64,000 bases of DNA, from assembly GCF_000247815.1 (NCBI RefSeq), contig NC_021683.1, forward strand, positions 13,595,638 to 13,659,637, read 5' to 3'. Source of the stretch: Ficedula albicollis. Its lineage: Eukaryota; Chordata; Aves; Passeriformes; Muscicapidae. A program made the position numbers and the translations under genes. The notes beneath the pieces are model-generated. The model was not told where the DNA came from. It was given only the letters and a program-made list of their open reading frames with translations, and made no database searches. Below, one piece after another: positions 13,664 to 28,100 of this stretch (position 1 is its first letter; each line of letters opens with the position of its first letter).

Positions 13664-14807
13664 GCTGGCTCTCCAGCAGGGAGCACTACACACTTCCCCA
13701 AAGCATGACTGATGAGCAAAAAATGGTTTAAAATTAAATATTTCTGAGACCTGGACACCAGGTGCTTGTCCTCAACATGTGGTTAAAACAGCAGCAGTGC
13801 TTTGCTTGCAGGGGATGTGCCACCGTTCTGGACTCTCTCACCCAAAGTCTCTTTCCCTGTCTTAAGTTTCAAGGCTTTCACTCTTTCCTTCACCACTCCA
13901 TCTCCAAATATACCAGTGCAGTATTTCACACACACACAATGCTCTCTCCCATTTCATCTGAGCCAAGCTGATAAAACCATGTCAACACCACAATGAACCT
14001 GTACCCTGCACCTCTGGAGAAGTGCTTATTCTGGATTTGCTGCTATCCCATCTCCCTCCATTGCACCCAGCCAGGTGAGAACACTGGCAGACCAAGTTGT
14101 TAACTGTCTGCAAAAGACATGCAGACTGATTTAATGCTAAGACCCAGTGATTGTTCAACCCTGTAAGGAAATATTTTATTTACCGTTATGTTCAGCAGAA
14201 TTACTATTCAAAAATATATTATATATATAAATGCAATGAACAATTTTTCCCTGTGCAAGGTAGCAGATTAGACTGCAGAAACCAATTGCCCCTGAATCAA
14301 TAGTGACATAGCCAGTATTCAATGTTTAGTTTGAACTGTGTTCTAAACTGTTTGCTTTTAACAGGCAGACCACCAAGTGGAGAACTATAGTCTTCTAAAA
14401 ATAAAAGCCCTTTCACTACATATAAAAGTTTCCTGTAGGGTATTGTCTACAGTTTTATTGCAGTAGAGGAATAGAAAGAACAACTACAGTGATATCATAC
14501 AGCGTCCAATAAATAAAATTGAAAATTATTCTGTTTCAGTTTTGTGTGACTTCATTCAAAGCCATCACCTAACTAGGTAAGTGTGTCAGGGCTATAGTTT
14601 GGGAACAAATAGACACATTCCTGGGACACCACTGAAGACAAAGAATATGCTTTGGAATATGAAGAAATAAATTAAGACTGGTCTTTTGTAGTGAAGCAAA
14701 GGCAGCCTCGGTCCAACAAGGCTCTGCAGCTCAGCTGCCAAGCTGTGGCTGAACCACTGCTTCCAGCCATGGACACTGCATGATTATAAGGACACCAGCC
14801 AGGCCTT

Positions 14808-14846
14808 TCTTCTTTCTATTTCTTTCTTTTTTTTTTTTCTTTTTCC
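14808..14846 (+). repeat. Pyrimidine (TTTCT-rich) tract
   Basis: An uninterrupted run of mostly T with scattered C (TTCTTTC units then a long T run). A polypurine/polypyrimidine tract of this sort is simple repeat DNA; no adjoining AG splice acceptor with an open exon was seen. Confidence 0.7.
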
Positions 14847-15208
14847 CTTAATGAAACTTTTACTAAACTGTGTCTGAACTAAGGATCATTCTGGTATAAC
14901 TTTCAAGCCAAAGTGAACAATGCTTACAAAAACAGAAATTCATGTCTGAAAGTGTGGCTACTTTCTGGCCAGAAAAATCCATGGACTGAAAGTCAACCCT
15001 ATGAAATCAACTCTTCATTCCAAAACAACACCCGAAAAGAAGAAAGAAGTCACCAGTTCCACTTGGCAGTAAGTCTCACAAAATTCATAAGGTCTACAGG
15101 AATGGTACTACCACACACCCACAATGTTTAGTTTCATTTACAAAGGAACAGAAGTTAAAGAGCTGATTGAGTTTCTGTTCTTTGGTACTTCAGGGCTCAG
15201 GAAGTTGA

Positions 15209-15224
15209 TTTTTTTTTTTTTTTT
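15209..15224 (+). repeat. T16 homopolymer
   Basis: Sixteen T bases followed by AAGTCAG. On the minus strand this reads as an A tail, but no AATAAA precedes it within about 40 bases and no flanking duplication was seen, so a retrocopy is not supported. Confidence 0.8.
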
Positions 15225-18200
15225 AAGTCAGACTGTCTTGATGGTGGCCTTTAAAGCAGAAGAGGTTGTACAGGTCAGTGGCTCATTGGGCAGGGCATGC
15301 TGCCAAAGGCAAACGTCAGTGGGGAATGAGATGATAGGCAGGGAGAAGGGATAGGAAGGTATAATTCAAGCTCAAAGCAGGCTTAGAGACAAGTTGGAGC
15401 TGTGTAAATATTATTTTTGGACACAAACTGCCTTCCAGAAACACATCTCTTGGAGGATTTTGCCACCAAAGTCCAAGGAATACTCCAGAGCAATAACACT
15501 TCCCCAGACGCTTATTGAGGTCTTCCCAGTTATCATCCTTGTCTGCATGTATTCTAAACTCCCCAAACAAACAGTGCTTAGCTTCTGCTGCTCTGTCTGC
15601 TCAAACTTTATCTGGAGAACCTAAGAGAAAATGAAACCAAAGAGACAGAAATACAAAATGTAGTACATTGCCCCCATCAGATGCTCTCAAAAAGACAAAC
15701 TGAACCCAGTGTCCACAACCAGGTGTCTGAGAGGAGCTGTATTTAAGCTACTAAATAATCTGAAAGAATAGATTTGATTTCCAAAACTTTTTTTCACTTC
15801 TGCAAAGTGGAAGCAGGTAGAGCATTCAGGAAATATTTCATAGGAAGTATTGCCAAAACCACTTCTTGTTTCCTAGATCCATTCAAGGCATGGACATGAT
15901 AAGCACAGCAGCTCAGCATCTTTCAGAGCAAAGTTGTTGTACAGTGATTAAGCACTTGCCTGGTTAAAAGGGCTGGCAGATGCATTTTGAGTTGCACTCA
16001 GTTCAAGTGATCATTTTTATTTAATTGAAACAAGGTTAATGATCAGCACTTTCATAGCAGAAGTTCCAGATAAAGAAAGCAGTAGCAGATGTTGAAGTCC
16101 CAGTTCTTCAGAATACTGAGACCTGAGAGTACCAGTTATACTTTCTGTGCCTCTACCTTCAGGTGAGACACACAGTTGTATTGGAATTGTTCTCTAAACC
16201 CCCTCCAGCTGAAGTTCTTTCATCTGCTTCTTTGTATCCCTAAACACAGTTCACAATATTTTAAAAATTGTCAGAACAAAAGGCAGTTTAGTTTTTATAT
16301 TCTACAGAAGGCCATTAGGACTACCACATCTGTTCATGCTTCTGTTGTAAATCAGCAGAAAACATTTTTCTTCTCTTTCAACAATTTTAATGTTTTCTAA
16401 CTTGGTTTTTGTCACACAATTTCTCATGACTTATTTAATTCTTAACAATTTTTCTTGTTTTACTAATAATTTGAGATGAGTTGTATGAAAAATTTTTCTA
16501 CAAATTAGCAAAGGATCAGCACCTTCAACTCCTGGTAAGCTGCTTGCAGCACAAGTCAATAGGCAGAACGCCAACAGAGTATTAAAACACAACTACTTCT
16601 AGAGCTCCAGGCTTCTTCCCTCCTTCATAGTTACTTACATTTACAACTTGTTTAGTGGTATGTGGATTTATGACCAGAAAGGCTGTTCTAACTAAATCTG
16701 CAAATAATAAAGACCTGTTGAAACTGTGGGAAAGCAGAAACACCCACCAGATATATATAAAGTCAGCAAAGATGAAGTGAGAGTAAAAACAATCTTTGTC
16801 TTTCCTTGTGTGATCTTAACAGTTTCTATCACAAAAGAATTACTTGCACACTTAGACACAGTCCATACTCATGAACTTAATTTGGCCTACTAGTGATTGG
16901 CACTAGTAATGTTGAATGCAAATATTCAAAGGCAGAATTCAAAGACCAGATTGCAAATTGTATCAGGATACATCACAGTTCAATTAGTATGAAGTATTTT
17001 ATAGATTTTTTTTTTGTTTTCATCCTAAAAAGGTTCATGCATCAGTAGCAAAGACTGAGTTTTCATACAGAATGTTGTTCTAAGACCAACAGCAAAAAGA
17101 CAGTTTAACAATGACCATGTCTGATTTGAGTTATTTAAATGTTGGTGCTTCTACTAGCATCAGTGCTTAAGAAAACATTGCCTTTTCAGCAATACTGCAA
17201 CCAACAAAACTAAAGCTGGTATACAAAACCCAAGATTTGTTCACAAAGAAATCTTAGCACCCTCATACGTAGTTAAAGTCATGGGCAAGCAAAAATAGAT
17301 GTTTCTGAGTATTTCTAAACCGGTGAAAATATCTGTAGGTTCCCAGAAACAAATATTTTAAATATTATAATTATATTTTTTTATAAAACAGTTCCATGCT
17401 GGTTAAAACCTCATGCCTGAAATATCTGGCCTCAGGGTGGGAGCACCCAGGGGAAGAGGGAAGCTGCTGCCTTTGCTCCCAAGGCCATCCAGTGTGATGC
17501 TTATGCATCAAACAATCCAATAAGGTACAAGCTATGAGCAGCCAGGTGCCAGGGGGTTTGGAAAAAAATTGTATTTGGGCATTTTTACTGCATTATCTAA
17601 GAAAAAGATGTATTATTTATAGTCTGTACGTGGCTATAGGTTTAGCACACTCTTAAAAAAATAGAAGCCAAGTTTAATAGGTTTTTGAATCTCATATTAA
17701 AAGCTTGGTACTTTTGATACACCACCAGTAAATCAGAAATCCTGCTCCTGAGCACCACTGGAATTCAAAATTCAGGATTCTGCTGCTTGGGGGCAAAAAA
17801 ATGCTACACTTTAGGCCAGACAGAAGATATTAACTGTAATTTACCTTTGAACTGAAAAAAATGGTGAGTTATGGGAGAAAGCAATTTAGAACAGGAAAAA
17901 AATCATCACACAGTAGGTCCTTGAGAATTTTCATGAAGGCTGATCATGATTTTATGATTATAAACCACTGCAAAGTTTTACACTCTTACAGCAAAATGAG
18001 GAAGTATATTCCAAATTATATTCCAGTGAGTTTTTACAAAATATCTAAAATTCTATGTTCACTTCAGCACTTTGAAAAATTTCAATGAGTTTAGAAGCTG
18101 AATGCAACTGGATATTATGCACATTTGCTTCACTGGCAGACCTAAATGTCTTCAGATTTTAGCTAAAAATTTCCATATATCAAGGAAAGATTCTTACCAC

Positions 18201-18874
18201 TGAAAACACACACGAAACTGTGTGGTACAGTTTTTTTATTTTACACTGATTTTTTTCCCCAGGATTATTACACATATTTTAGACAGAATTAATCTAGCTT
18301 TCCCACACAAATTATAAGTGAAAGCAAAACACAACTGAATGACCAAAATTTCTGAAGCTCATTGGAAGTCTGACCAACAACCAGATCTGCACAAATCTCT
18401 CAAATACGATGTTAGACAATACCTTAAAATAAAAATAAAAATATAAATTCACAAAAGGATTGGAACTGGTTTCCCCCCATCAAATTATTCTACGTTTTTT
18501 CTGATGTTATTTCTACATCAAATTGTAACTACACAGAGATGACTGTTAGACAAAGACAAGCTTCAAGGCCATAGTTATGGAAAATTTTTGAATTTTGTTA
18601 CATAAAAAACCCTTTGCATCAAAACACTGAGTTGTGTTATACAATTTCTTACACACTGAAGAACAACAAGACCTCCTGCCACATCTGCTCTCATATAAAA
18701 AATATCAAATTATCCAGAAAAAACGGAGAATAAGTAACTCAACTGAGGACAGTAACTCAGCCCACCAAACTTTTATTAATATTTTCACCAGCTGATCTTT
18801 CAGCTGCATCCTTGCTCACATCAGTTAATCTGGTTTTATACATCAGGAGGTTTTTTAATGCATTTGGCAACAGA

Positions 18875-18879
18875 TTATG
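18875..18879. repeat. Target-site duplication, left copy
   Basis: TTATG directly before the first TG of the LTR. It is identical to the five bases that follow the final CA. Confidence 0.85.
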
Positions 18880-19600
18880 TGTCTTGGGTTTCAATACAGG
18901 ATGTGGCCAGAAATGTGTGTTCTGTCCCCATCTGCTGAAGCCGGGTGGGGCAGTGACCCTGATCTCCGTGGCACATACTCTCTGCTAATGGGCCAGCTTT
19001 AAACCAGCTGGGGCAATCATCTTTATCTTTCCCACAACCCATCCTCCCTCCAGGAAGATATCATCTGCTGCTGGCCCATTCAGTCCCACTGTGTGACTGA
19101 TAAAATTACATCATCCCACTGGGAGATGCTCCACCCAGGGGGAGGAGCCAAGCCTTTCCTACCCAGATAAAAACTGAGATTTTGGACACAAAGATGTCTT
19201 CTTTTCACTAGCTTCCAGAGGAAAGCCAGACCTTTCCACATCATCCCTGGACCTTCAGAGGAAAACTGCACCTTCTACAGGATCACTGCTCCAGCTGAAC
19301 CACATCTGCCACTGCAGGAGGATGCAGCCACCATTTAATGGCACTGCTGCCAACACCCTGACTGACTGACGGGTGTCAGCTTGGATTCTGACTCTGGCAG
19401 CGTTTGGGATTGTTCTTTGTAATACTGTACTTCTATTTTAATTTTCCTAGTAAAGAACTGTTATTCCTAATTCCCATATCTGTGCCTGAGAGCCCCTTAA
19501 TTTCAAAACTATAATAATTTGGAGGGAGGGGATTTACATTCTCCATTTCAAAAAAAGCTTCTGCCTTTATTGGCAGATACCTGTCCTTCAAACCAGGACA
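18880..19600 (+). mobile_element. Solo LTR of an avian endogenous retrovirus (ERVL-like)
   Basis: The element begins TGTCTTGGGTTT and ends AAACCAGGACA, imperfect terminal inverted repeats with the TG...CA ends of an LTR. It is bounded by the five-base direct duplication TTATG (18875-18879 and 19601-19605). In the expected order it carries an ATAAAA TATA-like box near 19168 and an AGTAAA variant polyadenylation signal at 19449-19454, so U3, R and U5 can be placed on the plus strand. At 721 bases it appears complete. No gag, pol or env is present on either side, so it is a solo LTR left by recombination between two LTRs. A 5-bp duplication fits class III (ERVL) retroviruses; ERV1 and ERVK usually make 4 and 6. 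The text resembles a family I remember from songbird genomes, which is the main clue that the host is a passerine. Confidence 0.88.
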
Positions 19601-19605
19601 TTATG
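19601..19605. repeat. Target-site duplication, right copy
   Basis: TTATG directly after the final CA of the LTR, matching the left copy exactly. The unmutated pair argues for a fairly recent insertion. Confidence 0.85.
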
Positions 19606-21357
19606 TCAACAGCATTTGGAAACAGCCAAGATAAAATCCTACCACCAACCCCTGAGCCCTGGCAGGACTTCCAACCACAACAGCAATAGAAGTATTCTTC
19701 AGTATCTTGAGGTTAAGTTAAAAAGATAAACACCACATAGTAAGCCTAGGTCATACAAATATTTAAATCCCTCTTTGTTTGTCACTTTTCTCAAGCACAT
19801 GGTAATATCACTGAACAAATAGCAGGAAACCAATGGAGAATTCCCTTCAAAATCTCAGGGTATGTGGTGGCAGAACTAAGAATTATAATTTCAATTTCCT
19901 TCTTGAAACAATACAAACACACTTATTAATAACAAACATATATTTTTCGTGGTTTAGAACTTAAAAGTATATTTGTTGTTTCTTTATTCAATTTTAGTTA
20001 AATTAATTTCATAACCTGGCTTTTTATTTTACCTGTTAAAAAAAAAATGCAACACTAAGCCAGCATGGGGAGAAACACTCAGCTGGACACCATTTAGCTG
20101 TGTAGTACACAAGTTATTTTAATTTTCTCCTAGTAAGCATCATGTTCTAACTTACATGCAACACTTCGCCCACTAATATCAAGACATGTTGCTAATTTAT
20201 TACTAAAGATCAACTTCTTTTTCACTAAATTGTATTTATCTGTGTTAAAATTCACTCAGAACTAAATTTAAGCTGAATTCAGGTAAATCCATAGAGAAAT
20301 TCTGTGAGATAAAGGCCAAAATGCAGTTCACAGTGCACCTATTTTTGAGTTGTAGACAAAAAATTTAGCAAGGTCAAACAATGAAGCACTGTCAGAGGGG
20401 ATTTGTTCCTAATACACTCAGTACAACAATTCTGAAGATTTTACCTTGGTTTTCTTTCAGAAGTGATATTTTAATTTATTTCTTCTTTATAGCAGACAGT
20501 GAGTGTGATGAGATACAGGCTGCTCACAGTACAGGATTTCATAGCCTACAGAACAGGCAAGGACATAAATGGATACCTAAAGTTTAGAATGTGCATGAGT
20601 TTCTCACAGAACTGGAGACAAAGACCCTGCAAATTTAATCTTTTTATCACAGAATCATTGTGTAGCTTCAGTCAGCTCTGTATTTCTCCATGGCCCATAT
20701 CCCTTGCAGATAAATAATAATCCCCACCTAATCTCAATTAAGGTAGTTAATTACTTGCTATCAGCAAAGTGCACTGCAAATATCACACACCACAAAAGTT
20801 AGTGGACTTGTTTCCCTTTCCACAAACTCAGTTGATGTCCCACTGAACAAACATAAAAAATTTCAGGGTTGTATTATAAGACAATACGAGAGGGCAAAAC
20901 TGCCCTCTTAGAAAAATGGTATCTAGTTTGGAATGGATGACAAGAGTAGAACACGAGATGTGCACAAGATTGTATAAGAAACTCCATCTGCCCGTGATAA
21001 TTCTTCTAGTCCAGGTATTCATTTACACACTGAACTCTACTCAGTTGTGCAGTTGTTAATATGAGGTGTTAAGGTAAGAAAAGCCAAAACCACTTCAGCA
21101 AAGATTCACTGTCTATCTATAATTCATATATTTGTGGAGAGAATTTGTTTTCATAACTGAATGACTTCAGGGGAGATTGCAAGCTGTCTTTTTTTTCCCC
21201 AGTTTCCAGGTTTTTTTTTAATTTGGTAGCATCTCATTTGTATTATTTATTACAGAAGTCACACACTTTCCATCTGGATATTGGTACAGAAAAAGAAGAC
21301 CCCTCAAAATAATGGCAGAGTGCACACAGGCAAAAGTAGCTTTCTATTTAAGAATAT
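19606..21357. other. AT-rich non-coding stretch
   Basis: No gene is supported. Short overlapping frames at 20381-20717 lack any domain. No repeat family recognised between the LTR and the G homopolymer. Confidence 0.55.
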
Positions 21358-22639
<1,282 letters not shown>

Positions 22640-22905
22640 AAGTAGCTGATGTCCAGAGGCTACACCAGAATGCACAGAGGCAGAGCAGAGAGAGGGATGG
22701 ATGGCAAGAATTTCCTGCTGCTGCCCAGGCCAGGGGAAAGCACAGGATCAGGGCCAGGAGGAGCAGCAGTGGCCCCGTGCCGGCTCTGGGCACGCTCTGG
22801 CTGCCAGATGGAGCAGCCACAGATCCTCTCTGCAGCCCAGGCAGGGCCAGCACAGGAGCTGCCCCAGCAGCACCGACACTCGGGCCAGGAGGTATTTTTG
22901 TCAAG
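22640..22905. other. GC-rich islet, open in several frames
   Basis: A sharp rise in G+C (CAGG, GCAGC, CCAGG words) in an AT-rich setting. Frames are open on both strands together (minus 22596-22904; plus 22649-22918 and 22701-22913), the mark of composition rather than coding. The minus frame contains a hydrophobic segment LLLLLALILCFPLAWAAAG that mimics a signal peptide. It shares the word ATGGAGCAGCC followed by a cytosine- or adenine-started CAG context with the islet at 51.5 kb. It may be a GC-rich repeat, or a first exon or promoter of an unannotated RNA; I cannot decide. Confidence 0.4.
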
Positions 22906-24686
22906 TACTGTGATGTAATCAGGAACCCCTTAGTTTACAGACAGTAAAAGCAGAACCTTGAATATATCTGTTATTTCTATTCTGTTAGGAAAGTATGCAA
23001 TCCTTTACCTTGGGTACAATATACATTTCATATTAGATCAGATCAGGGTATTACTTCAAGGCAAAATGTAAAAATTAGAAGCATAAGAAGTGGAGCAGCT
23101 GATGTACATTTTGGCATAGCTGTTGAATCACAAAATGGAAAATGAATTACAATTATTAGAAATCTTTTCTTTGCCGTGAAATGAAACGGCTGTTTAAAAA
23201 TTATCATTATTTTCCCAATTTATTCTGTAAATTGTATCAATTTGGAATTGAAAAGGTAATTTTGAATTTTAAAATCAAAAGGCTTGAAAAATAGTGCAAG
23301 AAAATTTCAGTATTTGTTTTCTTTCTCATTGCAGCTGTATTGGCTTGTCAAGCTCAGCCTGTAGTGAGAAGTAGAGAATTTAATCCCATTGAAATAGAAT
23401 TCTCTGAAAAATTATTGTTGATAAACTAATTTATTGCACTAATAGATTATTATATATCTCAAAGTCAGTATTTTCTAATCCTCTAAAATAGGAATAAGCT
23501 TTTTTTGAATACTGCTGTCAGAAACAGGATGGATGTTAGTGTCTCCAACACAACATAAATTTAAAAGACCCACAGAGACATTTACCTGAGATCATAGGGC
23601 ATGACTGCATTCCAGGGGTCTGAATATAAACCATCATTCTCCCTCCATCATCTGCACTGGCCCACAAGGTCTACCAAAACTGAAAGCAAGCATCTAAATC
23701 AGTCTCAACTCTCTGGCACTTAAGCACAAAAATGGCACAGAACTGTTACTTGGAGACCTGAATGCAGCCCTAACACAAACACACAGAGAAACCAAAATAA
23801 CACATCACTGGAAACGGTGGCTGATCAAAATCTTTGCAGAGGAAACCAGCACCTGAGGAGAGCAGAAAAAGGGAGCACTGGGCAAGAGGCAGTCACAGGC
23901 TGAAGAGGAAATTTCCAAGGCACAGAGTGGAGATGTTTGCACAGCTACAGAGACTTGGCTCATGCTGGAGCCACTGGGCGTCACCCCATGGACCCTGCCA
24001 GTGAGGGGATGCAAAACTATATTCCTTGGAAGTGATCTGTGTTGTTAGGAAAACTGAGCTTGGAACTGCCACAGCTAAAATGAAATCTCACCTGGAAGAG
24101 ATGCTGGCTACAACATGAAATGGTTTGGGCTTCATTTCTGAACTCCTCATTACTAAATTAATGCTTGTATGAGCATTTTTAAAAAATGGAGATGTGCAAC
24201 TGTACAAACTTCATGCTATAACTGCACATGTGGCACATTCTATGGCATTTAAGGCTCATTAAATTCTAAATCTTGTGTCATCTGCCCTTGGCTTAAAATA
24301 GTTTTGTGTGAGCCTTTTGTCTCTAACTTTCTCTTTAACAGAAGTTGTTTCTGTCAGTCTCTTAGCTCCCTTTATTTTCTTTACCACATTGGTTCCACAG
24401 CAATACCATTGGCTCAGATTACAGCTTTAATCCTCCACAGTTTGACTGTCTTCATGTTTACCCAGAGGAATGCAAAAAGAACTGAACAGTTTACAGAAAC
24501 CCTCCATGACCAAGTAAAAATTAAAATAATTTCAGAATACCTTTTTTTAAAAAAAAGTACTTTTCCCAATTAAAGTATATTTTCCAATAAGGGCTCCACT
24601 CAGTTTGCTAATACATATAAAATGCTAGTTGCAACAGAAATGTTTTCCATAAAAGTCTAGGAACTGCAGGAAGGAACTGTTGTAAC
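22906..24686. other. Non-coding stretch
   Basis: No gene is supported. About 23320-23460 is high-complexity AT-rich sequence; about 23820-24010 is richer in purines and G+C, with one plus-strand reading (DVCTATETWL) faintly like the endonuclease start of CR1-type LINEs, too weak to call. Confidence 0.5.
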
Positions 24687-25142
24687 AAGTTCAGAGGAAA
24701 CTACCAAGATGCTCAGAGGAATGGGGCATCCCTCCTACAAGTAAAAGCTGAGCAAATTAGGATTGTTCAGCCTGGAAAAGAGGTTTGGGGAGACCTAACT
24801 GCAGCTTTCCAGTACCTGAAAGAAGCAGGACAGGAGAGATGGAGTGAGACGTTTTACAAGAGCATGGAGTGACAGGACAAGCTGAAATGACTTCCCACTG
24901 ACAGAGAGGAGGTTTGGATTAGGTGTTAGGCAGAAACCCTTCCCTGTGAGGGTGGGGAGGCCCTGGCACAGGTTCCCAGAGCAGCTGTGGCTGCCCCATC
25001 CCTGGAAGTGTCCAAGGCCAGGCTGGACAGGGCTCTGAGCAACCTGGTCAAGTGGAAGGTGTCCATGCCCACGGCAGGGGGTCTGGAACCAAATGATTTT
25101 GGGGTTCCTTCCAACAAAAGCCATGCTATAATTCAGTGATTT
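24687..25142 (+). mobile_element. CR1 LINE, 5'-truncated 3' end
   Basis: The text follows the well-known 3' end of avian CR1 in order. It includes an AAGTTCAGAGGA start, a TTGTTCAGCCTGGA word, CTTCCAGTACCTGAA, CCCTTCCCTGTGAGGGTGG, CCCTGGCACAGGTTCCCAGA, GCTGTGGCTGCCCCATCCC and GGCCAGGCTGGACAGGGCTC, then a GGTTCCTTCCAAC stretch and a degraded ATTCTATGA-type terminal repeat (here ATAATTCAGTGAT). CR1 moves by target-primed reverse transcription and most copies are cut at the 5' end, as here. This piece covers the end of the reverse-transcriptase ORF and the 3' untranslated tail. All reading frames are broken. It is moderately diverged, so not among the youngest copies. Confidence 0.95.
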
Positions 25143-28100
25143 AGTTTTTTTCTAAGCAACATCTCTTTAACATCACTAAAGAACTGACAGAACAGAATCT
25201 GATATATCTCAAGTTGCTGTGACATGAAATGTTTCTTTTTATAAATCAAGAGACTCATCACAATAGCAATATTACATTGCCAAAGTAGTTTCCATTTAAT
25301 TTAAAGCATGATCAAAATTCAGACACTTAGTGAAATCAAGAAATATCACATCACTGCTGTCTGCTTTCAATAGCTGTTTGAAGTTATTGGGAGGGAAAAA
25401 AGAGACTGTCTTATTACAGGTTGGCAGTACAGATTTTATGACAAATTTCTTCCCTGCTGTAAAGACTTTATGACTGAAAAGGTACAATGCTTTATAAAAT
25501 GGAGCATCTTTTTCCATGATAATAACTGTTAAGTTTTTCTTCAGTGCTCATATGCCTCCAGCTTATTTTGTAATGATATAACACCTGCAATGGATTAAAT
25601 TTGCACTGTAACTGTAGCAGAGAGCATAAGAAATGTCACTTCTCATTAGCCTGCATATAAATCTGCCTTTTTTGGTAAGCAGTATAAAAGAAAGACCACT
25701 GAACCGCTAGAAACTCAAAGCATATGTTGTTCATGCAAAAAGGACACTCAGCAATATGAGTCTCTTCCATGCTGTTCTCTTTCAGGACCGGGAGAATGCT
25801 TTTGGAAAGAAAAGGAAATACACAAAAATGTATTACCATCAAGTTGTAGTAGAATTTTATAATTGCTTGCTGATGCAGCTGAATAGTCATAAAATATCAG
25901 AAAGCAAGTGACTTGATAATGTAAAGCAGTAATTAGGATTTTGTGCATGCTTATGCTATTTACATATTTTAATGCTTTGATATTAACATGTCAACTTTAA
26001 TAGCATGTAAATGAATCCCCATGTGTGAGATTTATTCTCCTCAGCATTAGACATGTATTCGTTGAAGCAACTGTAAATTTCTTTCTTATTTGTCTTTTTA
26101 GAAAGACTTTCCAGGATCTTATACAAAATGTTTTCCCTGCAATGCCCTGTCCAGATTGATCAAAGAAGTTTATAACTCTAAAGGATAGAACAACCCCAGC
26201 CACCAGCTCCACATGCTATAAAAATGCATACAGACAACCTCTTTGTGCCTCAAGTTCCACAACAATGTAAATAAAAAGAGGTTATTCAACTGCATGGTAT
26301 CTCTGCTTGTCTCTAGGTAGTGCTGATGCTCACTAACAATCTGATGTAACACAGTTAAGCTAAGAACTGTGAAAACACACGTCAAAACAGCAATGCCTCA
26401 AAAGACAATGGCAGATCCCAAAGGTATTTTAGAAGAATTGGGATTATATATAAATATCCCTTTCAGATTTTTTTCCACGTTTCATCGTGTTCCTGATCAA
26501 TCTTTTTCTGTTGAGTACATTTCTGGAAAGTTTTCACCTTCAGATGACCAACAATTAAAAACAAACAGTTGGAAAACAAATGTATGGTGTGATTAAGAAA
26601 AAAGTACAGCCTACCATCAGTTATCGCTTTACAGTGCACTGCAATTTAGTTCTGGGTGTACTGCAGATCCTGCATAATACAGCCAGAGTTGCCTGGCAAC
26701 AAACAGGAACTATATCAGAAAGGAGCAAAGGTGTGAATGAATAAACAGAAGTGGCAGGGACATGTGAAAATGCTCAGTAAAACCATGTTCAGTGCTAGAA
26801 TGTCTAACCAGGCTTTCACAACATTTCAAGAGGAACACTGAATCAAATCCTTCCCACCATTAAAGTAAGATTCATGCACATACATTTAAACTGGATCTGA
26901 AAAAAACAAGCAGAATAGAAAATATGGAGGACAGGCAAATTAGTGAATATTTGCTCATCAGTTTAGATACTGAGTACACCCGCAGATTAAGTACCCAACA
27001 CTAACCTGATTGCATGAAGCAGAATTGATTAAAAGTTCTGGCATAATTTTAGGTGCTCATCAGGCATTCATTGTGGTGTTAAACTCCTGGAAACCCAAGC
27101 ACTCACACACTGAATTTGAAAAATCATTGATCCTTATTTGCACTTCTTTCCATTCAGGATATCCTAGGCTGAGACACTGAACTGTTTTGGTACTTTATAA
27201 TTTATTTATTTGCACGATTCTTTGGTTATAACCAACAGCCATTTTAACATACAAGGTCCATGATGCAACACTGCTCTTCACACTGAAAAGTTAGTACTAT
27301 GCAGAAGTATTTTAGCCATTTTACAGCACCACAATATTTTATTGTGAAAGCAACCCCACTTTAATATTAATACATAATTGGAATGAAATAGATAGTTCAG
27401 AATGAGAAAATCCTGAAGATCCAAACAATACTGATATCTCCAAAGAGTGTTTTGAAAAAGAACACATTTCTTGGTGAAAAATTGCAAAATTATAGTTTGA
27501 TGTATTGAATATACATGGCCAAGCCCTTCATCTGGCATATTTCAGAGAAGCTTCCATCATCCAGGAGAGCCAAGATTTTATATCACAACTAAGGACCTTA
27601 CTGTTTTTCACAAAATGATGCTGAAATACTCAGCTAAATCTAAGTCGACCTTTTTCTTCTCTATAGGTAAGACAATGTGATCAAGCAGAGATTGATTAGT
27701 CAGAATTACATTGACGTAATGTTGGGGCAGAAAGTTGCATGAGGTCATCTTCCTGAACAGATGGTCTAGAGATATTGGTTTTAACTAGCACATGGTTGAG
27801 TAAATAATGTTTAAGTTTTCTTTGAGAGCCTGGGGAGTGAACCAGATAGAGTTGAGTGAAATACCTGTGCCTCCTGCCCACATCATCTGCTACTCCCAGG
27901 GTTTTCATTTCCTGCACTGTTTGTGCTTTATCACACGGCTCACTAGTCAGGCAGTCTGTGCCCTTGGTTCAAAAAGCTTTTATTGGAACATTGAGAGAAA
28001 TGTGCGCTTAGTTCCAATTTGTCATTTCTTTAAAAACATAGGTTGTTCCTTACAGGTAAAATCAGACAATAGACATCAGTGTGTGGATGAACAGCATTTT

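Larger units (their letters stand above)
13401..18879. other. AT-rich non-coding stretch
   Basis: No gene is supported; overlapping short frames around 13762-13996 and 15124-15624 lack domains and splice context. The stretch holds a CTA microsatellite (13631-13663), a pyrimidine tract near 14808-14846, a 16-base T run at 15209-15224, and a small 7-bp inverted repeat at 16889-16907 (ACTAGTG / CACTAGT). Confidence 0.55.

Noticed and set aside
15209..15224. T16 run as the tail of an antisense retrocopy
   Set aside because: No AATAAA before it on the minus strand and no flanking direct repeat.
23820..24010. Faint CR1 endonuclease-like reading (DVCTATETWL)
   Set aside because: Only a few residues fit and the DNA does not follow CR1 text on either side.
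27222..27240. TTCTTTGGTTATAACC as a miR-9-like sequence
   Set aside because: Similarity ends after about ten bases and no hairpin of precursor length surrounds it.
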